A stretch of DNA of 58,136 bases from Chloroflexota bacterium (GCA_024232355.1 JAAEPW010001204.1:1-58136), one strand, 5' to 3'. Shown: positions 12,941-22,364, numbered from the stretch's first letter. The notes: generated from the sequence alone by a model not told the origin. Made by a program: numbers and translations.

Positions 12941-13987
12941 CTATTTCTCTTTGCCTTTCCTAAAACGACCCAGCCGGTCACGCACTTGGAACATGGATCT
13001 GGAGATGATGTTTCCCAGCCCGCGCCCCCCAGCCACCGGCACCAGATCAGAAACCTCGATATCGGCTGCCTGTATCTGGTCGAATTGGGGAGCGGGCAAG
13101 ATCAAGATGCCATCGTTAGTCAACTCGATCCGAGCGCGGCCCTTGATCTCAAAATGGTCGAGATATTCTTGAGGTACCTGCAGACGGCCTGCCGAGTCCA
13201 AAACGATCAATTCTTCAAAGACCTCTTCGGCTTGATCGAGATCATCTTGGGCTGTCAATTCACCGTTAGGCACACCGTTGACCACAGACTGGCGCACCGT
13301 CTCTGTGGCCGTCTTGCCGTCGCGAATAGCGACCACCCGATTCACGTGACGCGCAATACCGGGATCGTGACTGACGATCAACGTAGTCAGCCCATACTCG
13401 CGATTCAGATTCTGAAATGCCTCATAGATGGTCAGCGCTGTGGCCGAGTCTACCTCTCCCGTCGGCTCGTCCGCCAGGAGCAACGTGGGGTTGTTAGCCA
13501 ACGCAACGGCAATCGCGACCCGTTGCTGCTCGCCGCCGGACATCTGCGCCAGATGGTGATGGCGTCGCTCGGCCAACCCCATCGCTTCCAACAAGTCCTC
13601 AGCGCGTTGGCGCTTTTTGCGACCCGCTTGACCAGACAGCGTCATCGGCAACTCGACGTTCTCCAGGGCGTTCAAATAGGGAACCAGATTGCGGCTGCCC
13701 TGCTGCCAAACAAACCCCACCTTGGAACGGCGATAATGGTTGAGGACAGCATCCGACGTTTTGAGCAGATCTTGACCATCCACCCACACGCGTCCAGCCG
13801 AGGGCCGGTCGAGGCCACCCAAGATATTCATCAACGTAGACTTGCCACTGCCGCTGGGGCCGACGATGCCCAGCAACTCGCCGGGGGTTACAACCAAATC
13901 CAATCCCTGCAAAGCAACGACCTCTAGGTCCGCTACCTTGTGGATTTTTACCAGACCGTCGCAGATGATAAAGGGTTCTTGTGCCAT
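12941..13987 (-). CDS. ABC transporter ATP-binding protein with C-terminal AbrB-like domain
   Basis: 348 aa. Residues 1-230 are a MacB/LolD-type ATPase: Walker A GPSGSGKS (43-50), signature MSGGEQQR (149-156), Walker B LLLADEP (169-175) with catalytic Glu174, and His207. Unlike its 232-aa neighbour it has about 115 extra residues. Residues about 260-300 ([14 protein letters not shown], then a strand-rich ILILPAP) look like an AbrB/SpoVT swapped-hairpin domain, normally a DNA-binding or dimerisation module. The tail is basic (RFRKGKEK). The ATG lies one base after the permease stop codon. Whether the tail binds DNA or only dimerises the ATPase cannot be told. Confidence 0.88.
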   Translation of the reverse strand: MAQEPFIICDGLVKIHKVADLEVVALQGLDLVVTPGELLGIVGPSGSGKSTLMNILGGLDRPSAGRVWVDGQDLLKTSDAVLNHYRRSKVGFVWQQGSRNLVPYLNALENVELPMTLSGQAGRKKRQRAEDLLEAMGLAERRHHHLAQMSGGEQQRVAIAVALANNPTLLLADEPTGEVDSATALTIYEAFQNLNREYGLTTLIVSHDPGIARHVNRVVAIRDGKTATETVRQSVVNGVPNGELTAQDDLDQAEEVFEELIVLDSAGRLQVPQEYLDHFEIKGRARIELTNDGILILPAPQFDQIQAADIEVSDLVPVAGGRGLGNIISRSMFQVRDRLGRFRKGKEK

Positions 13988-13988
13988 A

Positions 13989-16889
13989 CTACGCCGTCTC
14001 CCCCAATTTGACTGCCTGGAAAATCTTCATGCGCAGGAGCAATGCGACCAGCACACCCAGTGCGATCACAAACAACGCCCCAAACAGGACATAGATACGG
14101 GTGACGGCCTGCCAGGCAATTTCCACCACGTAAGGGGGAATCTGGGCAGACGGGCCCCCGCCCACTTGTAGGTAGGGGATGAACAACTCGCTGATCCAAG
14201 CGCCCAAGCCGGTACCGGCGACGGCCCCTACCAAGATAAGAAAGGCCAACTCCCAGGCCAGGAAAGCGGTCATTTGCCCAGCCGATAACCCGATGGCCCG
14301 CAAAATGCCCAACTCGATAAAGCGACGACGAAAGGAAAAGAACGCATACAACAAAAATCCCAAGACCGTCAAGAGAGCGGCGGCCATAAAGCCCACAGAG
14401 AGCACCCCGAATAACCCTTGCCGTTCCGGGCGCTGTTGCTCGGCGGCAATTTCGAGAAGCGGAGCATCCCAGTCCATCACATTCAAGCGCAGATCACGCA
14501 CGCCCTGTGCAATCTGGTCATAATCCGCATCCTGATCGGTCTTGAGCCACACATCGTATGGAAACTGCCCCCCGACTTGTTCAAACAAATAATCCAAATT
14601 GCCTACGATGAGAGGCCCATCATCTGGATACCAAGTGGGGAACAGATCAAAGACACCTACAACCTTCATCTCTATATCGGTGCGCTGCCCGTGGGTGTTC
14701 ACGGACACGTAAAAGAGATCATCTACAGCGAGCGCATACTGAGCCGCAAATTCACGGGGAATCAAGACACCATTGGGATAAAGCGCCAGCGCGTTCATCA
14801 GTGCCCCCAGGCTGACCGAGGCGAAATCCTGCCGCCAGAACGCCACTTGAGGAAAATCAATACGATCCACCCCAAAGAATGTGCCTTCTTGCACTACCCC
14901 GCTCAGTCTGGTGTTGGCCGTATAGCGCCCGATCCGAGCAGCCGCTTGCACGCCTGGCACCTTGAGGTGCTCGGACACCGGCAGAAAGAGCCAGCGAGGA
15001 CCTGGTTCCTCTTCCTCAGCAGCGCTCGGAGGGACGAAACCAGGTGGTGCACCGGTTGCTTGGGTGTCCTCCCCCATCTCGTCCAGTTGCATATCGGCGC
15101 CAATCCGATAGTATGTTTGGTCGTGTAAATGACGGTCCAACGTTTGCGCCAGCGAGGCAGTGAACGCGGATAGACTCAGAGTCAGCACCAAAAGCACCAG
15201 AGGAGCCGTGTAAAATCCAGGTGAACGCGCGAGATGGCGCACGGCGAGGAGGACACCTACACCTTTTGTACGGGCGGCAACCCAGGCGATACCCGTCATA
15301 ATCACCGGTAGGAGACGCAATATAAAGAGAGTGAGCGCAAAAACGCCCAATGCAGGTACAAGAAGGAGTAACGGATTTTGCAAGGGGTTGTTGGCAACAT
15401 CCATCCCCTCCACTGTCGGCAAGGCAACGCTGCCCTGTTGCCGCAGTAGATATGCGCCATAGGCCGCAGGGATAAACAGTAGCACATCCAACCAGGCACG
15501 CTGCCACCACGGTTTGCGCAGCGATCGTGCCCGTTCTTGCTTAAAAGTGACAATCGTATGACGAGCCGCGCCAATAGTGGGCACAATTAGGGCCAGCAAA
15601 GTCACCCCCACTGCGATCACACCAAAGCGCGCTATCGACATTGTCAAATTCACTCGCAGGTCAGATTGTAACGTGAAATCTAAAAAGCTGCGCGATCTCC
15701 CAATAATGTGGGCAATCATCTCGCTGACAGGGAAACTCACCGCCAGTGCAAATACGCCCAACAGCGCCCCCTCCAGCGCAGCGATCCCCACTACCTGGAT
15801 CGCCGTAGCACCTCGGCTGCGCAGCACGGCGATCTCGTTACGCTGCCGTCCTACCGACAATCCCACTACCAGCCCAACGAACGCCAAAATCAAACCCACA
15901 ATGGGAACGCTAAAAGCATAGAGCAGAAAAGTGAGCAGCCCAGCAGTGCGCTGGTATCTCTGCAATGCGTCTTCTGGCGATATGTCCAGTCCGGCACCGT
16001 TTAGCAAGGAAGCCGTCCGTTGCTGTACTGCAGCCATCCTACCGAGAAGTGGGACGGCGTCACTGGAGGTAACGTCCGAGCCATCCATAACCAGATACCA
16101 CAAACCCAGATAAACCGCATCCTCCACATAAGGGCCAATGCGACCTTGAAAGGTTTCCTCTGGCACAATCATTACTTTGTCAAAAGCCTCTGTATTGTAG
16201 AACCAAAACTCTTCCTCAGGATCCATTGGCGTCCATACTCCCGTGATGCGCACGGTGATTTGTATGGTTTGCTCCCCCTCCATCGTTTCCTGACGGGTAA
16301 ATGCAATATACGTTTCATCAACTTGCAAACCCAACTCTAAAGCAAGAGCATCACTGATCATTACTTCGATGGTGCTATCTTGTAAAGGTTCTGCCGCGTT
16401 TGGAAATCTGCCTTCCTGGATGATAATGTGGTTCTCCAGATCGGTCACAAAGGCAAAACTGGTCCATGTCAACGGGTCTCTGATGTCGGCGTAGGCGATA
16501 TCCCCTTGAGGGAACAGTTGAAAGTTGTCGGTCTTGAAATGCCTGACCAGCGATTTCTGAGGCAGCCCCAGGGCAGGACCAGCCAATTGGGATAGATACG
16601 CATCGAGTGGTTGTATCTCTTCCCAGTCCACTGAACCGGCCCACGCACCCACGTAACGAAACATAAAAGCAAACGGCGGATGTGAGCGAGCGATCCTTGA
16701 AGGTGATTCTTCTGCGAGTTCCTCATTCAAGACACGATAATAGACCGCATCGGCATACAACGGCACACTCATAACCAGTGCAATTGAGGCGATCAGTCCC
16801 AATGCGGTTGCCAGTGCTAACCACCGCTGGGAAAAGAGACGTTTGGCGGCTACGATAAAAATGGCCCATGTGCGAAGTAGTATGTTCAT
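13989..16889 (-). CDS. ABC transporter permease, duplicated FtsX/MacB-type
   Basis: 966 aa. An N-terminal membrane segment (about 17-40) is followed by a large extracytoplasmic domain. Then comes a block of membrane helices around 310-450, a further helical region, a second extracytoplasmic domain (about 600-820), and three final helices (about 850-960). This is the duplicated eight-to-ten-helix FtsX layout seen in lipoprotein and macrolide exporters that do not pump through the membrane but drive periplasmic adaptors. It sits between a lipoprotein adaptor gene and two ATPase genes. The substrate is not evident. Confidence 0.88.
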   Translation of the reverse strand: MNILLRTWAIFIVAAKRLFSQRWLALATALGLIASIALVMSVPLYADAVYYRVLNEELAEESPSRIARSHPPFAFMFRYVGAWAGSVDWEEIQPLDAYLSQLAGPALGLPQKSLVRHFKTDNFQLFPQGDIAYADIRDPLTWTSFAFVTDLENHIIIQEGRFPNAAEPLQDSTIEVMISDALALELGLQVDETYIAFTRQETMEGEQTIQITVRITGVWTPMDPEEEFWFYNTEAFDKVMIVPEETFQGRIGPYVEDAVYLGLWYLVMDGSDVTSSDAVPLLGRMAAVQQRTASLLNGAGLDISPEDALQRYQRTAGLLTFLLYAFSVPIVGLILAFVGLVVGLSVGRQRNEIAVLRSRGATAIQVVGIAALEGALLGVFALAVSFPVSEMIAHIIGRSRSFLDFTLQSDLRVNLTMSIARFGVIAVGVTLLALIVPTIGAARHTIVTFKQERARSLRKPWWQRAWLDVLLFIPAAYGAYLLRQQGSVALPTVEGMDVANNPLQNPLLLLVPALGVFALTLFILRLLPVIMTGIAWVAARTKGVGVLLAVRHLARSPGFYTAPLVLLVLTLSLSAFTASLAQTLDRHLHDQTYYRIGADMQLDEMGEDTQATGAPPGFVPPSAAEEEEPGPRWLFLPVSEHLKVPGVQAAARIGRYTANTRLSGVVQEGTFFGVDRIDFPQVAFWRQDFASVSLGALMNALALYPNGVLIPREFAAQYALAVDDLFYVSVNTHGQRTDIEMKVVGVFDLFPTWYPDDGPLIVGNLDYLFEQVGGQFPYDVWLKTDQDADYDQIAQGVRDLRLNVMDWDAPLLEIAAEQQRPERQGLFGVLSVGFMAAALLTVLGFLLYAFFSFRRRFIELGILRAIGLSAGQMTAFLAWELAFLILVGAVAGTGLGAWISELFIPYLQVGGGPSAQIPPYVVEIAWQAVTRIYVLFGALFVIALGVLVALLLRMKIFQAVKLGETA

Positions 16890-16909
16890 AGTCTTGTTAC
16901 CACCCAGAC

Positions 16910-16935
16910 TTGGAAAGTCTCGGAGGACTTTCCAA
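16910..16935. repeat. Intercistronic palindrome in the ABC operon
   Basis: TTGGAAAGTC-TCGGAG-GACTTTCCAA, a perfect 10-bp stem with a 6-base loop. It fills most of the 54-base gap between the adaptor and permease genes. No T-run follows on the minus strand. It may stabilise or partly attenuate the operon mRNA, or be a REP-like element. Confidence 0.6.
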
Positions 16936-16943
16936 ACCTAATC

Positions 16944-18305
16944 TCATTGCCCAATCACAATCTGCCCTTCAGTCAAACCTTGTTCAATCTCGACACGGTC
17001 CTCACTCTCGATACCGACTGTGACATCCACGCGCAATTGAGCGCCGCCTTCCTGCACAACGACGAATTTGCGGCCTTCAAAGGTGCGTATCGCTTGTGGT
17101 GGCAACCAAACCACGTCATCCTTGCGCTCCAACACTATGGTCACACGAACCAAGTTGCCCCGCTCATAGCCAGCCTCTGCGGTCGTCACTCCCAACGTGA
17201 TACGGGTAGATTGGTCCTCCTCCTCCACATCAGTGCTGCGACCGCCGCCACCATAAGGGTACGGCAGACGCCGGATATGGCCTTGGATCTCCTCATCCGG
17301 CTGGTTGGCCAGCACCATTGTGACCGGCATACCTTCGGTCAAATCCTCCAGTTCTTTGTCTGATGGATCGGCACTCACTTCCAGATCACCAGGATCGGCT
17401 ATAATTGCTACGCTCTTGTAACCTTCTGCCATACGTCCCCTGGAGAGACTGAGTGAGATTATCTGCCCATCAAAGGGAGCCGTTATGCGTGCGTCGGCAA
17501 GTTGATCCTCCAACCGTTTGATGACAAGTTCTATCTTTTGGATATCCAATCCCGCCTCAATCTCTTCCAGACGCATCTGGGCCAGTTCCATTTCGGTCTC
17601 CAGGATGGTCAGTTCTAGGCTGGCGATGTACTGCTCGGCCTTGGCAGCCTCATAACTGGCCTGGGTGAGCGCCAGATCATCCTTGGCTCGCTGCCACATA
17701 TCGGTGTACGCTTTACGTACGTCCTCGTATCGCCATTCCCAATCCCGATGCTCGGCCTTTTCGTACTCGTAGGCTGCATCGACCTCGGCATCGGTCGCTT
17801 GCCGCAAGACAATCTCGGCAGCCGTGAGGTCTGGGTAGCGGGCGCGGGCTTGCTCCAGGCGCAATTCGGCGATCGTCAGGCTGGCTTGGGCCTCGACAAG
17901 CTGTCGTGCCGAGCTGAATTGGACAGTCTCCAGTTCGGCCTGGGCTTGAGCCAGTTCATTCTGCAGGTCCGTCGTCTCCAGTTCGGCCAAGACGTCCCCA
18001 GCCTGGACCCAGTCATCTCTTTCCACAAAGACAGCTCCAACATAACCAAAAGTGCGGAAAAAGAGTTCCTCCTCGATGACGGGGGCGATGCGTCCCGAGA
18101 ACTGGACCGACTTTGTCACCTCTCCACGCTGGGTTTCGTAGGTGGGCTTGGTCGGCACAATCGGTGTGGGGATGGGGGTGGGTGTCGCTTTGGCATCGGC
18201 CGATTGCGATGACATGCTCGAACAGCCTGTGGATAACGACATGCACCCAATTAAGGTAATCAAGAGCATCACCCGTCCAATAAAGTTTGTCACCCGTCGC
18301 ATCAT
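16944..18305 (-). CDS. Lipoprotein periplasmic adaptor (HlyD/MacA family)
   Basis: 453 aa. A signal peptide ends in a lipobox LSTGC with Cys28, so it is probably a membrane-anchored lipoprotein. Residues about 60-110 are the first half of a lipoyl domain, about 110-265 a long coiled coil rich in E/A/L heptads, then the second lipoyl half (ITAPFDGQIISLSLSRG) and beta-barrel domains to the end. This is the normal membrane-fusion-protein layout. As first gene of the operon it would couple the FtsX-type permease to substrate outside the membrane, a MacA role. Confidence 0.9.
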   Translation of the reverse strand: MMRRVTNFIGRVMLLITLIGCMSLSTGCSSMSSQSADAKATPTPIPTPIVPTKPTYETQRGEVTKSVQFSGRIAPVIEEELFFRTFGYVGAVFVERDDWVQAGDVLAELETTDLQNELAQAQAELETVQFSSARQLVEAQASLTIAELRLEQARARYPDLTAAEIVLRQATDAEVDAAYEYEKAEHRDWEWRYEDVRKAYTDMWQRAKDDLALTQASYEAAKAEQYIASLELTILETEMELAQMRLEEIEAGLDIQKIELVIKRLEDQLADARITAPFDGQIISLSLSRGRMAEGYKSVAIIADPGDLEVSADPSDKELEDLTEGMPVTMVLANQPDEEIQGHIRRLPYPYGGGGRSTDVEEEDQSTRITLGVTTAEAGYERGNLVRVTIVLERKDDVVWLPPQAIRTFEGRKFVVVQEGGAQLRVDVTVGIESEDRVEIEQGLTEGQIVIGQ

Positions 18306-18332
18306 ATCAATTCATCCTTCCATATAACAACT

Positions 18333-18362
18333 CGCGCATCACCTGTACGCAGGTGACACGCG
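18333..18362. repeat. Hairpin between CPBP protease and adaptor genes
   Basis: CGCG-CA-TCACCTG-TACG-CAGGTGA-CA-CGCG, an almost continuous stem with a 4-base loop. It lies between the stop of the CPBP gene and the start of the adaptor gene, both on the minus strand. It could end CPBP transcription, but a T-run is absent. Confidence 0.5.
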
Positions 18363-18370
18363 ATCAAAAC

Positions 18371-19084
18371 TCACCAGGTCTCAGAAAGCGTCAACAAATA
18401 AGCGCTCCCAAATGCAAGAAAATTAATCGTTGCGTGCATCAGTATTGCGGGCCACAAAGAGCGGCTGCAGCGATACAAGTAGGCAAACAAATATCCTAAA
18501 AAGAAAATCGGTATTGCCGCCGCCCATTGCAGATGCACGAGGGAAAAAAGCACCGAACTGATTATGGCAGCCTTTTTCCACTCGTACCGTTGCGCCAACC
18601 CCGCAAACACAAAGCCTCTAAAAAACACCTCTTCTACAAAGGGCCCAATGATTACGCCTCCCGCCATAATCCCCCACGGAGAGGATATCTGACGCATCAG
18701 GGGCGTCAAATCTTGTATTTGATAATTGAAAATACCAATCAGCGCTCCGTACACCGCGTTAAAGACAAAACTGAGCATCATCAAGCCACAGCCCATACCC
18801 AACATCTCGCGCTTAAAAGCACGCAACCCTAGAGTAGTCCAGGTGACCCGGTACTTTAGTGCAATGCCCCACACAGGAAGCAAAATCAACGCTTCCACCA
18901 ACCCCAAAACGATGCCCACATCGACAGTTAACCCAAGCCAATATATGCCAAGCGGGACAAAGAACAAAGCAGCAACTAGATATATGCCCAGAAACCCAAC
19001 GCCCCACCAAACATCCCGGACAGTCCAAGGCACAGCCTCAAAGCGCGATTCTACAGATTCCACACTCTCCCCTTTAATGCCCAT
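18371..19084 (-). CDS. CPBP-family intramembrane glutamic protease
   Basis: 237 aa with about seven hydrophobic segments. The CPBP (Abi/Rce1) motifs are present: EExxxR at Glu151, Glu152 and Arg156 (PFVEEVFFRG), His184 in SLVHLQW, and HxxxN at His217 and Asn221. Members are integral membrane proteases or bacteriocin-immunity-like proteins; the substrate here is unknown. No good Shine-Dalgarno precedes the ATG at 19084. A consensus minus-strand promoter lies about 100 bases upstream. Confidence 0.9.
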   Translation of the reverse strand: MGIKGESVESVESRFEAVPWTVRDVWWGVGFLGIYLVAALFFVPLGIYWLGLTVDVGIVLGLVEALILLPVWGIALKYRVTWTTLGLRAFKREMLGMGCGLMMLSFVFNAVYGALIGIFNYQIQDLTPLMRQISSPWGIMAGGVIIGPFVEEVFFRGFVFAGLAQRYEWKKAAIISSVLFSLVHLQWAAAIPIFFLGYLFAYLYRCSRSLWPAILMHATINFLAFGSAYLLTLSETW

Positions 19085-19118
19085 TGGATTTAATGTAACC
19101 GTTGTCGTTATATTACAA

Positions 19119-19151
19119 AGTCACACCATACCCACGCCATTTGGTGTGACT
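19119..19151. promoter_or_regulatory. 10-bp perfect dyad AGTCACACCA / TGGTGTGACT
   Basis: AGTCACACCA (19119-19128) and TGGTGTGACT (19142-19151) are separated by 13 bases. It lies downstream of the minus-strand promoter, in the leader of the CPBP gene. It could act as an operator or as an RNA hairpin that limits CPBP expression. Confidence 0.5.
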
Positions 19152-19184
19152 GTCCCTGTTAACATCTCTATTGTCGTTGTCGGC

Positions 19185-19212
19185 ATTATAGCAGGAAGGA
19201 AATCATTGTCAA
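19185..19212 (-). promoter_or_regulatory. Consensus sigma-70 promoter, minus strand (CPBP gene)
   Basis: Read on the minus strand: TTGACA (19212-19207), a 16-base spacer ending in TGC, and TATAAT (19190-19185). Both hexamers are perfect and the -10 is of the extended TGn type. It faces away from the plus-strand promoter at 19239. Confidence 0.75.
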
Positions 19213-19216
19213 GAAT

Positions 19217-19253
19217 CCCGCATTTTACTACCAACCTCTTGACATTATGCGGG
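19217..19253. promoter_or_regulatory. Dyad CCCGCAT / ATGCGGG between divergent promoters
   Basis: CCCGCAT (19217-19223) and ATGCGGG (19247-19253) flank the plus-strand -35 box. A regulator bound here could act on both divergent promoters. Short half-sites, so modest confidence. Confidence 0.35.
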
Positions 19254-19267
19254 TTTTCGGGTATAAT
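19239..19267 (+). promoter_or_regulatory. Consensus sigma-70 promoter for the ArsR-MFS operon
   Basis: TTGACA (19239-19244), a 17-base spacer, TATAAT (19262-19267). Both hexamers and spacing are ideal. The start site would fall near 19274, inside the following dyad. Confidence 0.8.
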
Positions 19268-19273
19268 ATGTAC

Positions 19274-19295
19274 GTTACCACTTAAAGCGGGTAAC
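19274..19295 (+). promoter_or_regulatory. Candidate operator GTTACC-N10-GGTAAC
   Basis: An inverted repeat placed at about +1 to +22 of the promoter. Such a position fits repression by the ArsR-family protein encoded directly downstream. This is inferred from position; no binding data. Confidence 0.45.
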
Positions 19296-19333
19296 CATCA
19301 TAACCGGGAAATGACAAGAATAGGGAGGTAAAA

Positions 19334-20458
19334 ATGCCTGATCCAGATTTCATCGTTGGTTCCACAATCTCACCCGTTAGTGTGGCCTTGGAGCCCGCAC
19401 AGAATGCGCTCAACAACTTGCTTTTGCTAGACAAAGCCGAAAAGTTCCCTGGCATCGACGAGTGGGTCACTCGTACTGCTGCTTCGCTGACGCCAGAACA
19501 ACAACACACAAATCACCTCGTATTGTATGGCTTGTACTATGCCACTGTTCCAGATCAGAGTTGGCCCAGTTTCCCTGCCTATGTCAACCATCTGGCCGCC
19601 CAAGACCCAACCATCCTGCGCGACCGGGTTTTCAACGCCTATGCTCAAATGTGCCAAGACAAGGACTGTGAACATCACATACTTCCGGATCCAACCAACA
19701 AGCAAGCAATAGATACAACCCCTCTACTGGAAAACGTTGACGCTTTTCTGGATTTTTTGAGAATGGGATTCTCGGAAAAAAGCATCGATCCCGAAATCGA
19801 AACCGAGGCCCATAGATACCTCAACGATCCACCAGCTATGCAATCACTCATCGTCTCTCACCTGCAGAGTATGTGGACAGAGATCCTGTCCTCAGAATGG
19901 AACCGGACGGTCTCAATGCTGCAATCTTCCCTGGATGCTTTTCAGCAACTCAACCTCAGCAGTATGTCAAAGTTTGAGGCTGCGCAACTGGTGCTCGGAG
20001 AAGATCTAATGCAAAAGAAAAAAGATCATCTGAAACTGATGTTCGATCAAGTGGAACGACTTGTCTTTGTCCCATCCGCACACTTGGGCCCATACTTTGG
20101 CAAATTCAGGTCAGGTAATACCTTGTGGATGCTCTTTGGCGCCCGAATTCCCAAGGGTGCGCAGGTATATGCCCCAGACCTAAGTCGTGCAGAAATTCTT
20201 ATTCGAGTCAACGCCCTGGCAGATGATACCCGCTTACGTATTCTCAAGCTCGTTTCAGAGGAAGGCGAGCTGCGTTCCCAAGATATCATGAACCGTGTGG
20301 AACTCAGCCAATCGGCAGTCTCTCGCCATTTGAAACAACTTAGCGCAACAGGCTATCTGAACGAACGGCGATGTGAGGGGTCCAAATGTTACACCCTCAA
20401 CCCCAATCGTGTAAAGGATACCCTGAGTGCAATATCCTCATTCTTGTTAAAAGAATGA
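19334..20458 (+). CDS. ArsR-family regulator with a large N-terminal domain
   Basis: 374 aa. Residues 285-374 form an ArsR-type winged helix (LADDTRLRILKLV, then the recognition region SQSAVSRHLKQL and a wing). The N-terminal 280 residues are mostly helical and unrecognised. Classical ArsR proteins are about 100 aa, so the extra domain may sense a ligand or a partner. GGGAGG at 19323-19328 supports the start. It lies 19 bases before an MFS transporter gene, and an ideal promoter with a dyad precedes it, which suggests an autoregulated repressor of efflux. Confidence 0.85.
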   Translation: MPDPDFIVGSTISPVSVALEPAQNALNNLLLLDKAEKFPGIDEWVTRTAASLTPEQQHTNHLVLYGLYYATVPDQSWPSFPAYVNHLAAQDPTILRDRVFNAYAQMCQDKDCEHHILPDPTNKQAIDTTPLLENVDAFLDFLRMGFSEKSIDPEIETEAHRYLNDPPAMQSLIVSHLQSMWTEILSSEWNRTVSMLQSSLDAFQQLNLSSMSKFEAAQLVLGEDLMQKKKDHLKLMFDQVERLVFVPSAHLGPYFGKFRSGNTLWMLFGARIPKGAQVYAPDLSRAEILIRVNALADDTRLRILKLVSEEGELRSQDIMNRVELSQSAVSRHLKQLSATGYLNERRCEGSKCYTLNPNRVKDTLSAISSFLLKE

Positions 20459-20477
20459 ATATGGGGGGTTACACACA

Positions 20478-21740
20478 ATGTTTTTACAAAAATCGATAAA
20501 GCGTATACACAACGTCTATAACGAATACCCACGACAGTTTTGGGTCCTCGTAATGGGCATGTTCATAGACACACTTGGCAGAACCATGCTGAATCCTTTC
20601 ATGATGCTCTATGTGACGAAAAAGTTCAGTGTGGGAATGACCGAGGTCGGCATGCTGCTCGGGTTGATGTCGATCTCGAGTACAATAGGCAGAATGTTCG
20701 GCGGCGCGCTGACTGACCGCCTGGGCCGAAAATGGATGGTGATATTTGGGTTGGTGGTTAGTGGGTTGAGCAGCTTGGTGTTGGGAGTGGTGGGCACGTT
20801 CAGCACGTTCTTTGTCGTCATACTGTTTGTGGGCCTGGTCGCCAGCATCGGCGGTCCCGCACAAGGCGCGATGATCGCTGACATACTGCCGGAGGAAAAG
20901 CGGACCAGTGGATTCGGCATCTTTCGCGTGGTGGCCAACATCAGTTGGGTATGTGGACCAGTGCTCGGTGGGCTATTGGTCACACGCTCCTACATGCCGC
21001 TCTTTATCGCCGACGCGGTCGCCAGCACAATCACCGCCGGAGTCGTATTCCTGGCCATACGAGAGACCAGACCCGCGTCGCCCGAGGGAAAGCCGGAACA
21101 GACAATGGCGCAGACCTTTGCCGGTTACCGAGATGTGTTAAAAGACACCACGTTCATACTCTTTATCGGGGCTTGCATCTTGATGAGCATCGGGTATCTC
21201 CAGATCTATACCACGCTGGGAGTCTACCTGCGGGACACACACGGCATCGCAGAACGGGCCTATGGTTGGCTGATGAGCATGAACGCGGCAACCGTCGTCT
21301 TGTTCCAGATCTCTGTTTCTCGCCAAGTCGAAAAGCGTCGCCCGATGATCATGATGGCTCTAGGATCGCTCCTGTACGCAATCGGGCTTGGGGCGTATGG
21401 TCTGGTCTCGTCCTATATTCCCTTTGCAATCGCAATGCTCATCATCACCTTTGGCGAGATGGTCGTCATGCCGACCGCCCAAGCGCTGGTGGCCAAGATG
21501 TCGCCTGAGGATATGAGAGGGCGCTATATGGCAATATGGGGCTTTGGTTGGTCAATCCCGTCGGCCATAGGTCCGCTTTTGGCTGGATTAGTTATGGATA
21601 ACGCCGATCCCCGTTGGGCGTGGTATGCAGCTGGGCTGTTGTGCTTGACCGGATCAGCGGCATTCGTCTTGCTGCGTCGTCGGGCTGAACAAGTTACAGA
21701 GAAGATAGCCCCAGTGACCGAGGCTGTTGCTCCCGCCTAA
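20478..21740 (+). CDS. MFS transporter
   Basis: 420 aa with about 12 hydrophobic segments. The MFS signature after helix 2 reads GGALTDRLGRKWMV (the GxxxDRxGRR pattern). A second conserved loop (DILPEEKRTSGFGIFRV) and PTAQALVAKMSPEDMRGRY in the second half match drug/metabolite exporters of the DHA1 type. It follows the ArsR gene with a short gap, so the regulator probably controls it. The exported compound is unknown. Confidence 0.9.
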   Translation: MFLQKSIKRIHNVYNEYPRQFWVLVMGMFIDTLGRTMLNPFMMLYVTKKFSVGMTEVGMLLGLMSISSTIGRMFGGALTDRLGRKWMVIFGLVVSGLSSLVLGVVGTFSTFFVVILFVGLVASIGGPAQGAMIADILPEEKRTSGFGIFRVVANISWVCGPVLGGLLVTRSYMPLFIADAVASTITAGVVFLAIRETRPASPEGKPEQTMAQTFAGYRDVLKDTTFILFIGACILMSIGYLQIYTTLGVYLRDTHGIAERAYGWLMSMNAATVVLFQISVSRQVEKRRPMIMMALGSLLYAIGLGAYGLVSSYIPFAIAMLIITFGEMVVMPTAQALVAKMSPEDMRGRYMAIWGFGWSIPSAIGPLLAGLVMDNADPRWAWYAAGLLCLTGSAAFVLLRRRAEQVTEKIAPVTEAVAPA

Positions 21741-21819
21741 TGCAAAGACATAAAGACTCACTTTTAGTTTGTTTGATAACATTGGTAGAATAGGCTTACT
21801 TGAACAAGGAGACAAAACG

Positions 21820-22122
21820 ATGATTATAAAAATAAATGGTAGGATTGCGTTCGAAGAAATAGTCGCTCATGAGCAGCATCACAAAGAACTACTCGAAAAT
21901 GCCGACCGTCAGCGTTTGGTTCGACAGATGTCTAGAAATGGAACGATACTCTTTCAAAATCTGTTAGGCCAACTGGGCGAGCAATTAGTCAAATGGGGCT
22001 GCCGCTTACAGGCCCAATATGGCACTCTGACAGAGGTCTCTAAAAGCATTTGTCGCGAAGCACCCTGTCAGCAGTACGACGATCTGAGGCAAAGACAACA
22101 ACATGCAAATATCCAAGCCTGA
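21820..22122 (+). CDS. Small hypothetical protein
   Basis: 100 aa, starting at ATG 21820 with AAGGAG at 21806-21811; the open frame begins further upstream without a ribosome site. Helical and polar, with a short strand MIIKINGRI at the start and Glu/His-rich AHEQHHKELLENADRQRL after it. No family recognised. It overlaps the next small gene by 20 bases, suggesting a coupled pair. Confidence 0.55.
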   Translation: MIIKINGRIAFEEIVAHEQHHKELLENADRQRLVRQMSRNGTILFQNLLGQLGEQLVKWGCRLQAQYGTLTEVSKSICREAPCQQYDDLRQRQQHANIQA

Positions 22123-22330
22123 ATGGAATGACTTTGATCAATTAATCACTCGGGCGTTGACCGCAGACTATAAGAACATTCAGTTTCCCGAGCATGTATG
22201 GCAGCGCATTGCCAAGCGTGTGCAGGATCAACATGGAGCAATCGACTGTCGCAAACATGAAAAAACCAGATCTCTTGGTATAGTAGCACAATTTTGCGCA
22301 CATGTTTTCCTTGAACGTATTTCGCTCTGA
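22103..22330 (+). CDS. Small hypothetical protein overlapping the previous gene
   Basis: 75 aa. The N-terminal 45 residues look designed (WNDFDQLITRALTADY, then PEHVWQRIAKRV), while the last 25 are rich in Cys and hydrophobics and may be read-through of a once shorter gene. Its ATG lies inside the end of the preceding gene. Unknown function; the pair opens the cluster that runs to 29885. Confidence 0.5.
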   Translation: MQISKPEWNDFDQLITRALTADYKNIQFPEHVWQRIAKRVQDQHGAIDCRKHEKTRSLGIVAQFCAHVFLERISL

Positions 22331-22364
22331 GTTTTTCGGGCTAGCACGTGACAAAGAAAACGAA

